A stretch of 64,000 nucleotides of DNA from UBA4416 sp043719555 (GCA_043719555.1 JAYSTR010000085.1:6135-70134), one strand, 5' to 3'; shown: positions 53,597-63,379, counted from the first letter of the stretch. Notes: generated from the sequence alone by a model not told the origin. Program-made: numbers and translations.

Positions 53597-56500
53597 TTAT
53601 TTATTCAAATATGAAGTTGCTTCTGCTCCATATAATTTTTTTCCGTCTTTGTATACCACAATAAATGCGTCAGTAATTCCAACCGAAATAGCTTCGTCAC
53701 GTAATTTTTTAGCAAAATTTGCTGCGTTAAAACTACCAATAGTATAAATATATAAACCATTGATAGGTGTATTATTCACTGGCCAAGTTTTGATGTTTAA
53801 GAATTTGGAAGCGACATCATTAGGCACTTGATTTTTGTAAGCGCCAATTTGTACTTTATAATTTACACCTGCATCATCTGTTTTCACGCCGTTATCTGCA
53901 GTTGGAGCTGGGCCCGATGTTATACCGTTGCTAAATGGAGCAATTGTTGGAGTTGCCGCTGTATATTGTTCAGAGGCAATTGTATTAGTCTGCACAGCAG
54001 TTGAATTAATAATTGGAGCAACAACACCACCAAAAATAATAGGATTTTCAGTTTCCATTTTCAAGGCATTGTTTTCGGTTTGTATTTTTTGCCCTTCCGC
54101 AAATGGAACTCGTTTAGCATTATAATAGGCCGATACGAAAGCATCTTTAACCCCTAAATCAACTACTTTACGTTTATCACCTAATAAATTACTTGTTTGA
54201 TTGTAAATACCTGCAGTATATCTATATAATCCGTTTGGTAATTTTTCTGTATAAATTGGTCGTAAATTATATAATTGAGAACGTTTTACTTGTTTAGAAA
54301 ATACTCCAATTTGAACCGTAAATAATAAACCATTCATTTGTTCTAATTCTTTTGTAACTTCTACAGGTTGCGTATCTATAGCATTTACCGGTGTAGTAGC
54401 AACAATTGTATTACGAGGAATATTTGCATTATCAGTTAAGCCAGCACTAGCATCATTTGGCAATTCAACATTTTTTCCATTTGATTTAGCTTTATCAATT
54501 GCATCATTCATTTGAACTCGTTGTCCATTATAATATGCAACTACAAACGCATCAGCATAACCTAATTTTCTTAAATCATTTTTTACTGCAGCGGCATCTT
54601 CAATTTCCTCAAAACTGCCAGCCATATAACGCAAATAACCATTTGGTGTTGTTTGAGCAGACACTGGTGTTAATCCTTTAAATGTTCCATTTGGTAAAGG
54701 TGCTTTAAAGGCTCCTATTTGAACTTTAAATACTAGTCCATCTGGCATTTTTTCATCAATTGGTATAGGTTTATCAGCAGTATACGCATCTATATTTTTT
54801 ACTTCCAAGCCTTTAACCGATAATGTTGTAGTGTTTTTTGTAGAATTATTTTTCGGAGTAGTTACCGTGTTTTTTGCAATCGAATTATTATTTTTTATTA
54901 CAATATCAGGATTTGTAATTGCATTTAATTTCGCAATTGCTTCATCACTATTTTTTGTAGCTTCAGTTAATAACATTTTTTTTCTTGCTCCATCAGATGT
55001 TGCATTAGCTTGAGTTTTTAAATCTTGACTCTTTTTAAAACTTGCTTGCGCCTGAGTTTTTAAAATTGAATTGGTTTGTGGTAATGTTAAAAAACGAGTT
55101 TTGTATTCTTTTTCGTTTGCATCATTCAATTGAGTTAAAGCATCTGTTTGTTTTTTAGTCACAGCATTTAATTCTGTATTTAATTCATTTTTCTGTGTTA
55201 ATTGCTCGGGTGTTAAACTAGTAACTGCTGTTTGTTTAGGAACAAAATTAGAGAAATATTTTTTGTAAGTCGTTAATAAAGCGTCTTGTTTTGCAATAGC
55301 TTCTTGTTCTTTTTCATTAGCATTACTATACCCTCCAAGTTTAGCTGCAGCATTAGGATAAGCATTCGCTTCAATACGAATATTTTTTGCTTGTTCATTT
55401 AACTGATTAATTTCAGATAGTTGAGTATCAACAGATGCAAGCTCAGGAATGTTTTTTCCTTTAGCCATTTCTGCCAATGAAGTTAAATTTTCTTTATTGT
55501 TTTCTAAAGTTGAAGTATTTAATTGTTGCTGAGAATCAGCTGCTTCCACTTTTTTGGATACTGCTTGTGTATCTAATTCTTTTGCTTTTGTTAAATCAAT
55601 TTCTTTTTCAGCTCCTGTTTTAGAATTTGCTAATTTTCGTAATTCAATTGCTTCCTTCGATAAATTTTCAGCTTCTGTTTCTATACTTGAAATTTTATCT
55701 TGAGTAAGCGGTGTGCCATCAGAAGAATTTTCATTATTTAGAGAGATTAGCTTTTCCTTAATGTTTTTTTCTTCATTATTTGCTGTTACTAAATTTTGTT
55801 CAGCCGTTTCCTTATTAGCTTTTGCCTCGCTATTTTGATAAGTTAACGAATTTGCTGTTTTAAGATTATCTCCACTTGTAGTTATATTATTAGTTGTTTT
55901 AGGATTTGTTACAGGAGTTTCATTATTCGTTTTAGGATTAGGTACTGAACCATCCGTAATATTAGTTTTACTATTATCCGTATTAGCTACCACTGGATCA
56001 TTGGTTATAGCGTTCACTGTATTATTACTTACGGCTTTTTCGGTATTGGTTACTGAGTTTGCAGGAGTATTATTTTTTGGAGTTTCATTTACAGTAGTTG
56101 TTGTATTTACTGCACTCGTCTCATTATTACTAACCAAATCAGTTTTAAATAAACGATCATTGGCTTCATTTAATAATTTTAAAGTTTCAATTTCTTTATT
56201 ATTAGCATTTAATAATGATTGAGCTTTTTCACTTGTCGTTTTTGCAATGAGAGATTCTCCAATAAAGTTTTTTGCTTCTTTATTTAAATTATCAGCATTT
56301 ATAACGATATCTTTTAATTTTTGATCATTACCTGAAATGAATTTTGGACTTTTTTGTATATTGTCTGTTAAAGTTTTTATTTCAGTTTGATTTGCTTTAC
56401 TTAATGCAAAATAGGCATCAAGCTGGTTTTGCGAGCTTTTATTAACTTCAGTATTTACTTTAGCAATTGCCTCGTTTGGTGAAATTGCACTAGTTGTTGA

Positions 56501-59500
56501 TTTAGCTGTATATGTTGGATTAACTTTAGTATATAATTCTATAGATTTATTTTGTTTTGCTAAAGCTTCATTTTCTTTATCCTGAGCATTGCTATACCCA
56601 CCAATTTTAGAAGCATCAGTTGGATAACTATCTGTTTCTTTTCTGATTTTTTGTGCTTGTTTAAAGTTTAAAGCTGCCTCATCAGCTAACATACTCGCTT
56701 GCGATAATTCATTACTCGATTTACCCTCTGATAACTTTTGTAACTCAGTAAGTGTTGTTTGGTTTTTTGTAAATTTTTGTTGATTTTGATTTTCAGCAAC
56801 TGCTGATGCTTGAAGTTTTTTTATAGTCGCATTTTTTTCATTTTCAATTGCATCTGCAATTAATTTTTCTCTTTCAGCACCAGTTTTAGTTGCGGATAAT
56901 TTTCTTAATTCGAAAGCTTTATTATTTAAATCTTCCGCAGCTGTAGTAAGCATTTCTGCATTACCGTTATTTTCGGCTCTTAAACTATTTTGAGTAGATG
57001 TAATTAGGTTATTTAAATTACCTTCTGATTGTTTTGCTATATCAAATTGTTTTTGAGCATTTTCTTTTAATGATTTCGAAACAGGATCTGAATATTTATT
57101 ATAAGCAAAAACATCCTCTGCTAAAGAAGTACTTGGTTTTAAATTATTTTTTATTGCAGTTAATTCATCTATATAATTATCATTGGCTGTTTTAGGAGTT
57201 TCATTATTTGTAATTGCCGTCTCATTATTTACAGTTGGATTAATTACTGAGTTTGTTGTGGTATTGTTTGCTACTGGTTGCTCTTTAGTTATTGGAGTCG
57301 TTGTATTAGAAATAATAACTTCCTCATTAGCATTTGTTTTGTTAGTTACAACTTCATTATTAGTAATAGTATTAGTTGCAATAGTTTGGTTACTTGCTAT
57401 TGGAGTTGCATCCAGTTGTTTTAATTTAGCAGTATTAGTAGCAATTACTTTATCGTTATCCGTTTTTTGTTTTTCTAAATTTTTGATTTCGTTGTTGAGT
57501 TTCTTCTTATCTGTTAAATTATTTGTTTTAGATATGGCATTTTTATCCAATGCAATTAAATCAGAAATTTCTTTATTGTAGTTTTTTATTTCAGTTGATT
57601 GTTTAGTTATATCATCTTTAGTTGAAGGTGCATTTGAAATTGCAACTGAGGATGAATACTTATTTTTTAAACCATCAAAAGATAAATTAGAAGCTAGATT
57701 ATTGTTAGTTGTTTTCGGAATTGTTGAGTTTGTTGATGTATTAACTGCAACTGCTTCACTTACAACAGAATTTTGCGCTTCATTTAATATTTTAGATGCA
57801 ACCGCTAATTCTTTATTAATAGCTTTAATTTCGTTATTTAACGTTTCAATTTTTTTATCGTTCGTTGCTAATTGCGTATTGTTTTGTTCAATATCAGCGT
57901 TTATCTCTCTTATTTGAGCTTTGATATTATCTTTAAGTGAATTATCATTTTCATTCGCTAAATCATTTTCTAAAGATTTTAATTCACTTTTTACTGTACC
58001 AACTTCTTTTCTAATATCATTGTTTTTGTTTTCAGTTTTGTTTATTTCATTTTGTTTAAAATCAATTTCAGCTTTTAACGACGTCAACAATTCATCCGAT
58101 TGATTTTTTTGTTTTGATAGCACGTCTAACTCTTTCTGAATTTGTTCTAGTTTGGTTAACGCCTCTTTATTATTTTTATTTTTTGTAACAGTTTCTAATT
58201 GTTTAATATATTCGTTTGTTAAATCAGCTTCTTTTTGTTTTTGAGTCGCGTCAACTTCTAGTTTCTTAGCCAAATTCGTGGCCATAGTTGCAATACTAGA
58301 TGTAGTTTTAGCATCTTCTTTAATCGCATTTGCTTTTGCAAGCTCTTCGTTTCGTTTATCAACTTCTGTAATTGCGTTAGCACTTGTTATAGCATTATCA
58401 GCTAGTTTTTGTTTTTCAGTTGCCTCTGCTGTTTTTTGTGTAGCTAAATCAAAAGCTTCCTGAGCTTCCTGTTTTAATTTCACTGCATCACTCTGAGCTT
58501 CTTTAGCGTCCTCTTTAGCAATATTTAATAATTGTTCGTTAGTAACATTAGGATTATTGTTGGTTTTTGGTGTCGTATTATCTTGCCCGCTAATTGTTGG
58601 GTTCGTAGTATTAACAGCATTTAAATTACCTGCATCATTTGCCTGACTTTTAAGCGCATCTTTTAAACCATTATTATAAGGTTGCTCTGTTTCGTTTAAT
58701 TCGAGTTTAGCTTTCTTCTCAATTAAATCAAGCATCATGGCGTAATTATCATCTTTAACTTCACCATCAAAATAATTAATAATCTTTAATATTTTCTTAT
58801 CATATGATATAACTTGCTTATAAGGTTTTAAACTTTTTGATACTGGCACTTTAACTTTATCAGATTGCGTTTCAATTCCAGGAGTTTCAACTGTAAAAAT
58901 AAAGTTACCGCCATTTGGAACTTCTAATGCATAATCGCCATTATCTTGTGCCTGAAATACACCTACAATTTCACCATTTTCAATATTTTTAATCGTTATT
59001 TTCGATTTTAAACTTTGGGTATCATCTTCTTTAACCACCGTACCTTTAATGTAAGCCACATTCATCGGACGACGCTCTGTATTTACTTTTAATACATCAA
59101 TTTTCCCATAAGGGCTATAACGGCCAGTACTAAAATAGGCTATTTTTTCAAGCGAATCGGTTACAAATAAATAATCATCATCAGGTGAGTTAATAGGGAA
59201 ATCTAAATTTTTTGGGGCACTCCAAGTTTGCGTTTGCACATCATAATTAGATTTAAAAACATCATAACCACCCATACTATTATGTCCTTTCGAGCTAAAG
59301 TAAAGTGTGTTGCCATTTGGATGTAAAAATGGATAATCCTCATCGTATTCAGTATTGATAGATGATGGCAAGGCAACGGGTTTTGTGAAAGTTCCATTTG
59401 GTAATTTTGATACATAATAAATATCTCGCCCAGTATTACCAGATTCGCCAAAACTTGATATAAAAATTTTATCGCCCGATTTTGGAATGTAAATGATTGA

Positions 59501-60097
59501 TTTATCTTTTTTCTTTTTGTCGTATGATGTTTTAAATTCCTCTGGCTTAATTAATAACTTTCCGCCTATACTTTTTAAATCGTAGCTTCTAAAATAATCG
59601 GCTTCGTTTAATTGTTTTTTATTGATGATTACTAAATCAGATAAATTAGATAATAAACGTTTTCCATTTCTACATGCTGCTATTTCTCTATCAACTTGTA
59701 GTTTTTTAATAGAGTTTTGTGAACCGATTGTTTTATATTCTTCATATAATTTAATAGCGTCATCAAATCGGTAGTTAATATGATACGTTTTTCCTAAATA
59801 AAATTTTGCATCCTTAGGCGCATCTTTAGGATAATTAGTAGCTATTTTCAAATAAGAATACGGTTTCTTTTTATCAGGTTCTGTAAAAAGCATACATACG
59901 CCAAGGCGATAATTGTATTCAGGATCTTTTGGATAAAGTGAAACTAATTGAGAATAATATTTGTAGGCGTTACTATATTCTTCGTCCTCAAAATATTTAT
60001 CAGCTTGTTTTTTTAATTCATCCTCATTTTTTACTTGTGCACAAACAGAAGAGCAATTGAAAATTGCTAAAAAAAGTAGTAAAAAGCCTAAACGCAT
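53597..60097 (-). CDS. Giant PorE-like envelope protein: TPR, beta-propeller, carboxypeptidase-regulatory-like domain, long coiled coils, three SPOR-like repeats
   Basis: 2166 aa from the ATG at 60097, which opens a proper signal peptide (MRLGFLLLFLAIFNCSSVCAQ). A frame-compatible ATG at 60145 overlaps the promoter box at 60143-60150 and is rejected. Residues about 25-150: TPR repeats (YFEDEEYSNAYKYYSQLVSLYP). About 195-350: PD40/beta-propeller (GRDIYYVSKLPNG, DEDYPFLHPNGNTLYFSS, GGYDVFKSNYD). About 355-430: carboxypeptidase-regulatory-like beta-domain (AYIKGTVVKEDDT ... NGDYALEVPNGGNFIFTVE). This order is that of T9SS protein PorE. PorE then has an OmpA domain; here 1300 residues of Asn/Thr-rich linkers and coiled coils follow, ending in SPOR-like units at about 1784-1864, 1921-1999 and 2077-2166 (cores FKVQIGAF, FTVQIGVF, YKVQIGAY). 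SPOR domains bind denuded peptidoglycan, a plausible substitute for OmpA. Leads an operon with clpS and the M48 protease. Confidence 0.85.
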   Translation of the reverse strand: MRLGFLLLFLAIFNCSSVCAQVKNEDELKKQADKYFEDEEYSNAYKYYSQLVSLYPKDPEYNYRLGVCMLFTEPDKKKPYSYLKIATNYPKDAPKDAKFYLGKTYHINYRFDDAIKLYEEYKTIGSQNSIKKLQVDREIAACRNGKRLLSNLSDLVIINKKQLNEADYFRSYDLKSIGGKLLIKPEEFKTSYDKKKKDKSIIYIPKSGDKIFISSFGESGNTGRDIYYVSKLPNGTFTKPVALPSSINTEYDEDYPFLHPNGNTLYFSSKGHNSMGGYDVFKSNYDVQTQTWSAPKNLDFPINSPDDDYLFVTDSLEKIAYFSTGRYSPYGKIDVLKVNTERRPMNVAYIKGTVVKEDDTQSLKSKITIKNIENGEIVGVFQAQDNGDYALEVPNGGNFIFTVETPGIETQSDKVKVPVSKSLKPYKQVISYDKKILKIINYFDGEVKDDNYAMMLDLIEKKAKLELNETEQPYNNGLKDALKSQANDAGNLNAVNTTNPTISGQDNTTPKTNNNPNVTNEQLLNIAKEDAKEAQSDAVKLKQEAQEAFDLATQKTAEATEKQKLADNAITSANAITEVDKRNEELAKANAIKEDAKTTSSIATMATNLAKKLEVDATQKQKEADLTNEYIKQLETVTKNKNNKEALTKLEQIQKELDVLSKQKNQSDELLTSLKAEIDFKQNEINKTENKNNDIRKEVGTVKSELKSLENDLANENDNSLKDNIKAQIREINADIEQNNTQLATNDKKIETLNNEIKAINKELAVASKILNEAQNSVVSEAVAVNTSTNSTIPKTTNNNLASNLSFDGLKNKYSSSVAISNAPSTKDDITKQSTEIKNYNKEISDLIALDKNAISKTNNLTDKKKLNNEIKNLEKQKTDNDKVIATNTAKLKQLDATPIASNQTIATNTITNNEVVTNKTNANEEVIISNTTTPITKEQPVANNTTTNSVINPTVNNETAITNNETPKTANDNYIDELTAIKNNLKPSTSLAEDVFAYNKYSDPVSKSLKENAQKQFDIAKQSEGNLNNLITSTQNSLRAENNGNAEMLTTAAEDLNNKAFELRKLSATKTGAEREKLIADAIENEKNATIKKLQASAVAENQNQQKFTKNQTTLTELQKLSEGKSSNELSQASMLADEAALNFKQAQKIRKETDSYPTDASKIGGYSNAQDKENEALAKQNKSIELYTKVNPTYTAKSTTSAISPNEAIAKVNTEVNKSSQNQLDAYFALSKANQTEIKTLTDNIQKSPKFISGNDQKLKDIVINADNLNKEAKNFIGESLIAKTTSEKAQSLLNANNKEIETLKLLNEANDRLFKTDLVSNNETSAVNTTTTVNETPKNNTPANSVTNTEKAVSNNTVNAITNDPVVANTDNSKTNITDGSVPNPKTNNETPVTNPKTTNNITTSGDNLKTANSLTYQNSEAKANKETAEQNLVTANNEEKNIKEKLISLNNENSSDGTPLTQDKISSIETEAENLSKEAIELRKLANSKTGAEKEIDLTKAKELDTQAVSKKVEAADSQQQLNTSTLENNKENLTSLAEMAKGKNIPELASVDTQLSEINQLNEQAKNIRIEANAYPNAAAKLGGYSNANEKEQEAIAKQDALLTTYKKYFSNFVPKQTAVTSLTPEQLTQKNELNTELNAVTKKQTDALTQLNDANEKEYKTRFLTLPQTNSILKTQAQASFKKSQDLKTQANATSDGARKKMLLTEATKNSDEAIAKLNAITNPDIVIKNNNSIAKNTVTTPKNNSTKNTTTLSVKGLEVKNIDAYTADKPIPIDEKMPDGLVFKVQIGAFKAPLPNGTFKGLTPVSAQTTPNGYLRYMAGSFEEIEDAAAVKNDLRKLGYADAFVVAYYNGQRVQMNDAIDKAKSNGKNVELPNDASAGLTDNANIPRNTIVATTPVNAIDTQPVEVTKELEQMNGLLFTVQIGVFSKQVKRSQLYNLRPIYTEKLPNGLYRYTAGIYNQTSNLLGDKRKVVDLGVKDAFVSAYYNAKRVPFAEGQKIQTENNALKMETENPIIFGGVVAPIINSTAVQTNTIASEQYTAATPTIAPFSNGITSGPAPTADNGVKTDDAGVNYKVQIGAYKNQVPNDVASKFLNIKTWPVNNTPINGLYIYTIGSFNAANFAKKLRDEAISVGITDAFIVVYKDGKKLYGAEATSYLNK

Positions 60098-60142
60098 ATT
60101 TGTTACACGATCAATATGTCTATTTTGATAAGGATTCAAAGT

Positions 60143-60150
60143 CAAATATA
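60143..60150 (-). promoter_or_regulatory. -7 box upstream of the PorE-like gene
   Basis: On the minus strand this reads TATATTTG, an exact TAnnTTTG. It lies 45 bases before the ATG at 60097 and overlaps an alternative ATG at 60145, which argues against that start. Confidence 0.6.
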
Positions 60151-60245
60151 CCTAAATATTAGTAAATAATTTAGATAAAGATGCTAAATGTTCCCATTTT
60201 ACATAAGCAAAATCATAATATTTATGAAAACGATTTTGCTCATAA

Positions 60246-60280
60246 AAAAACAGGCTACCTTTTTGAGGTAGCCTGTTTTT
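60246..60280 (-). terminator. Terminator of the T9SS cargo gene at 60299
   Basis: A 15-bp perfect stem (60246-60260 with 60266-60280), loop TTTTG, lies 18 bases past the stop at 60299. Confidence 0.92.
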
Positions 60281-60298
60281 AAAATAATTAAAATTTAA

Positions 60299-61996
60299 TT
60301 ATTTACTAATAACAACTTTTTTAGTTGTGATGTTGTTATTAGAGTTCATTTTTACAAAGTAAGAACCGTTAGACAAGTTAGATAAATCTAAAGAGTTAAG
60401 GCCTTTGTTTAAGTTTTTACTAGAATAAACTTTCTCTCCAATTACGTTATAAACCTCAACAGAAGTAGTAGCATCAATAGTATTGATGTTTAATACGCCT
60501 GAAGTTGGATTAGGGAATAAAGAAATAGTTTCTTCAGATAACAAGTTAGTTTTAATTCCAGTTGTTAATACTTTAGCAATTTTAATATCATCTAAACGAA
60601 CATTCATTTGAACACCAGCGGCAACGTTTCCTTGACCTAGGATACCAAAATAACGTGTTTCTGTAGAAGTTGCTGTATAATCAACTGAATCTTTAGCCCA
60701 ACCATTAGTTGCAGTTAAAGTTGTAGGAACAATTGTAGATAAAGGTTTTAAAACAGTATTTAAAGCACTAGAAGATAAACCTGTTACGATACCTGACATA
60801 CCATTACCGCCAGATGCAAAAGCAGTTTTTCTCCAATAAGAAATTCTGTATACTTCTCCTGTTACAACATCCATACATGGCAAACCAATTACCATACTAT
60901 AAGTACCAGCAGGGTTAGTTGCAGCCACAGTTGTAAATAAAGCACGTACGCCAGAGTGGAAAGTTCCTGTAGAAAAACCAGTGAATCCAGCTGCGGAACC
61001 ATAAATACCAAGATCAGCTGCATCTTGAGTAGACTCAATACCATTCGTATAAGTAACAGAAGTTAAAGGAACTGAAACGTGATTAGCAAAAGTTAATTTT
61101 GAAGTATCATTTGTTAAAGTTGCATCACCAGCTTGAGCAACCCAAGCTTTTAACTTATATGAGTTAGTTGCAGTAAAGTCTGCAGCAGGTAACCAAAATA
61201 CATAACTAGAATCACCAGGAGCTAATGGGCCAGGAACAACTGTCATAACAGAAGTACCACCATTAATACTGTACATTACATTGATGTTAGATTCAGTAGT
61301 TGTACCAGCATTTTTAATTTGTGCTACTAAGGTATCCATACCATAATTACAGTTTGATGTAGATGTTAAATTTAATGGTTGAATAAAAGTTGTTTTTAAA
61401 TCAACAATCATAGCTCCAGCTGGAAAAATAGTTGTAGATTGAGCTAATAAATCGCCAGGAGCTGCACCAAATCCATCACCCGATAAATCAAAATTCGCTG
61501 TTTGATTACCAGTTACCCCTGCACCAATTGTAACATTAACCGTAAAGTTATAAGATGCATTTGCTACTATTCCGCCCCAGTTATTATCATTATTTCCCCA
61601 TGAAATAACTTGTCCAGCAATTGGATTTAAAGCTTCTGGACCATCAGGACCTGGATCAGCTGCATCAGATGCAAATGGGTTATTTGGACTTGAATTAGGC
61701 GTGATACCTGCTGGAAATGTTAAAGTTAACAAATCTCCGTATTCAGAATCAGTATTAGTTAAATTTAAAGTAAACTCTAAATCCATTGTGGAACCAGCTA
61801 CATACTGCGTATTACAGATCATATTACCCGCAATTTGATTAACTTGAACTGGGGCACCATTCTTTGCGATTGAATTTTCAACCACATCAGTTCTTTTATT
61901 AGTGATCTTGTAAGGGTTTTTAACTCTTACAACTGTTTGAGCATTTGCAGCTAATGCGAACATAGCTGTTAAACCCATTAAGTAGATTTTTTTCAT
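60299..61996 (-). CDS. Secreted T9SS cargo protein with beta-sandwich domains
   Basis: 565 aa. Signal peptide MKKIYLMGLTAMFALAANAQ. Residues about 60-190 are a beta-domain with AGSTMDLEFTLNLTNTDSEYGD and NPFASDAADPGPDGPEA. About 195-300 resemble a CARDB-like domain (LKTTFIQPLNLTS, NAGTTTESNINVMYSINGG). About 305-470 look like a choice-of-anchor J/lectin-like beta-sandwich (VYRISYWRKTAF, MNVRLDDIKIA). The last 75 residues are a type A sorting domain (ISLFPNPTSGVLNINTI ... NGSYFVKMNSNNNITTKKVVISK). Exported by Sec, then T9SS. Ligand unknown. Confidence 0.87.
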   Translation of the reverse strand: MKKIYLMGLTAMFALAANAQTVVRVKNPYKITNKRTDVVENSIAKNGAPVQVNQIAGNMICNTQYVAGSTMDLEFTLNLTNTDSEYGDLLTLTFPAGITPNSSPNNPFASDAADPGPDGPEALNPIAGQVISWGNNDNNWGGIVANASYNFTVNVTIGAGVTGNQTANFDLSGDGFGAAPGDLLAQSTTIFPAGAMIVDLKTTFIQPLNLTSTSNCNYGMDTLVAQIKNAGTTTESNINVMYSINGGTSVMTVVPGPLAPGDSSYVFWLPAADFTATNSYKLKAWVAQAGDATLTNDTSKLTFANHVSVPLTSVTYTNGIESTQDAADLGIYGSAAGFTGFSTGTFHSGVRALFTTVAATNPAGTYSMVIGLPCMDVVTGEVYRISYWRKTAFASGGNGMSGIVTGLSSSALNTVLKPLSTIVPTTLTATNGWAKDSVDYTATSTETRYFGILGQGNVAAGVQMNVRLDDIKIAKVLTTGIKTNLLSEETISLFPNPTSGVLNINTIDATTSVEVYNVIGEKVYSSKNLNKGLNSLDLSNLSNGSYFVKMNSNNNITTKKVVISK

Positions 61997-62022
61997 TTTT
62001 TAATTGTTTTTAAGTTTGTGTC

Positions 62023-62030
62023 AAATGTAA
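62023..62030 (-). promoter_or_regulatory. -7 box upstream of the T9SS cargo gene at 60299
   Basis: On the minus strand this reads TACATTTG, an exact TAnnTTTG, 26 bases before the ATG at 61996. No -33 TTG visible. Confidence 0.5.
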
Positions 62031-62185
62031 GATTTTATTTAAAAAAAAAGTATTAAAAAAATAAAATTATATTATTGAAAATCAGTAATTTAGAATAAAA
62101 TAACTAACAAATCAAAAAAACTACAAAAATACTTTTCTCGATAGATAAAAAAGTTTATTTGTTTAACGTAGTTATATATTAATTG

Positions 62186-62193
62186 TAAATTTG
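62186..62193 (+). promoter_or_regulatory. -7 box abutting the mqnE start
   Basis: TAAATTTG ends only 4 bases before the ATG at 62198. Transcription from here would begin at or just after that ATG, giving a leaderless or almost leaderless message. The nearest TTG upstream gives a 24-base spacer, slightly long. Confidence 0.5.
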
Positions 62194-62197
62194 CCAA

Positions 62198-63337
62198 ATG
62201 ATTTCTATGCTCGAAAATATTATTTCTCAATCAACTCAACTAACTCCTGAGTTAAAACATATTGCTAATAAAGTTTATACTGGTGAACGTATTTCGTTTG
62301 ATGAGGGTGTTTATTTATATGAGCACGCCAATTTATCGTATTTAGGTACTTTGGCTAATTTTGTTCGCGAAAAAAAGAATAAAAACTACGTATATTTTAA
62401 TCGTAATTTTCACGTTGAGCCAACAAATATCTGCGTTTATACGTGTTCATTTTGCGCATACTCTCGTTTAATTAAACAACGCGAAGAGGGTTGGGAATTA
62501 TCCATTGAGCAAATGATGGATATTATTAAAAACTATGATGGACAAGAAGTAACCGAAGTACATATGACTGGCGGTGTTATTCCTAAACAAGATTTGAGTT
62601 TTTACGTAGAGTTGTTTAAAACGGTTAAGAAACATCGTCCCGAATTGCATATTAAGGCTTTAACACCAGTTGAGATGCATTATATTTTTAAAAAAGCAAA
62701 AATATCGTATGAAGAAGGGTTGAAAATATTTAATGATGCTGGTTTAGATTCTATGCCTGGAGGTGGTGCCGAAATTTTTGATAAAGACATTCGTGATAAA
62801 ATTGCTGGGGGCAAATGTTCGGCAGAGGAATGGTTAACAATTCACGAATTATGGCATAAAATGGGCAAGCAATCAAATGCTACTATGTTATATGGTCATA
62901 TAGAAACCTTTGCACACCGCGTCGATCATATGGAGCGTTTACGTCAGTTACAGGATAAAACAAAAGGGTTTAACGCGTTTATTCCATTAAAATTTAGAAA
63001 TGGAAATAATGATATGAGTGATGTGCCCGAAGTAAGTGTGATTGAAGATTTAAGAAACTATGCTATTAGCAGAATTTACTTAGATAATTTTGATCATATT
63101 AAAGCTTACTGGGCTATGATAGGCAGAAGTACTGCGCAATTATCATTAAATTTTGGAGTAGATGATATGGATGGAACCATTGATGATACAACTAAAATTT
63201 ATAGTATGGCTGGAGCAGAAGAACAAACACCAAAATTAACAACTCAAGAGTTGGTTGATTTAATTACTCAGGTAAAACGCACACCAGTTGAGCGTGATAC
63301 GCTTTATAATATTGTAAAAGATTATTCTAATAATTAA
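62198..63337 (+). CDS. mqnE: Aminodeoxyfutalosine synthase MqnE (radical SAM)
   Basis: 379 aa. Radical SAM CxxxCxxC in NICVYTCSFCAYSR (about residues 83-96). Other family markers: EVHMTGGVIPKQDLSFY, IKALTPVEMHYIFKKAKISYEEGL, PGGGAEIFDKDIRDKI and MLYGHIETFAHRVDHMERLRQLQ. MqnE joins 3-(1-carboxyvinyloxy)benzoate and SAM in the futalosine route to menaquinone; MqnC, the other radical SAM enzyme of the route, differs in these loops. ATG at 62198 or at 62207 (MLENIIS) may be the true start, since a -7 box ends 4 bases before 62198. Other mqn genes are not in the window. Confidence 0.93.
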   Translation: MISMLENIISQSTQLTPELKHIANKVYTGERISFDEGVYLYEHANLSYLGTLANFVREKKNKNYVYFNRNFHVEPTNICVYTCSFCAYSRLIKQREEGWELSIEQMMDIIKNYDGQEVTEVHMTGGVIPKQDLSFYVELFKTVKKHRPELHIKALTPVEMHYIFKKAKISYEEGLKIFNDAGLDSMPGGGAEIFDKDIRDKIAGGKCSAEEWLTIHELWHKMGKQSNATMLYGHIETFAHRVDHMERLRQLQDKTKGFNAFIPLKFRNGNNDMSDVPEVSVIEDLRNYAISRIYLDNFDHIKAYWAMIGRSTAQLSLNFGVDDMDGTIDDTTKIYSMAGAEEQTPKLTTQELVDLITQVKRTPVERDTLYNIVKDYSNN

Positions 63338-63341
63338 ATAA

Positions 63342-63369
63342 CTGTCAGTTCAAGCTAAGTCGAGAACAT
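63342..63369. repeat. GAGC-AGTCGA dispersed repeat, single unit
   Basis: CTGTCAGTTCAAGCTAAGTCG (63342-63362) and flanking GAGAACAT match the reverse complement of 25112-25136 in most positions. Unlike the other two locations it is a single unit, between mqnE and the glycosyltransferase. Confidence 0.6.
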
Positions 63370-63379
63370 AACGTAAATT

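Noticed and set aside
57183..58463. Several plus-strand open frames of 60-132 codons rich in Val, Leu and Ile
   Set aside because: They lie antisense to the Asn/Thr/Lys-rich coiled-coil region of the PorE-like gene. Low-complexity sense codons mirror into hydrophobic antisense codons, so these are composition artefacts without promoters or family features.
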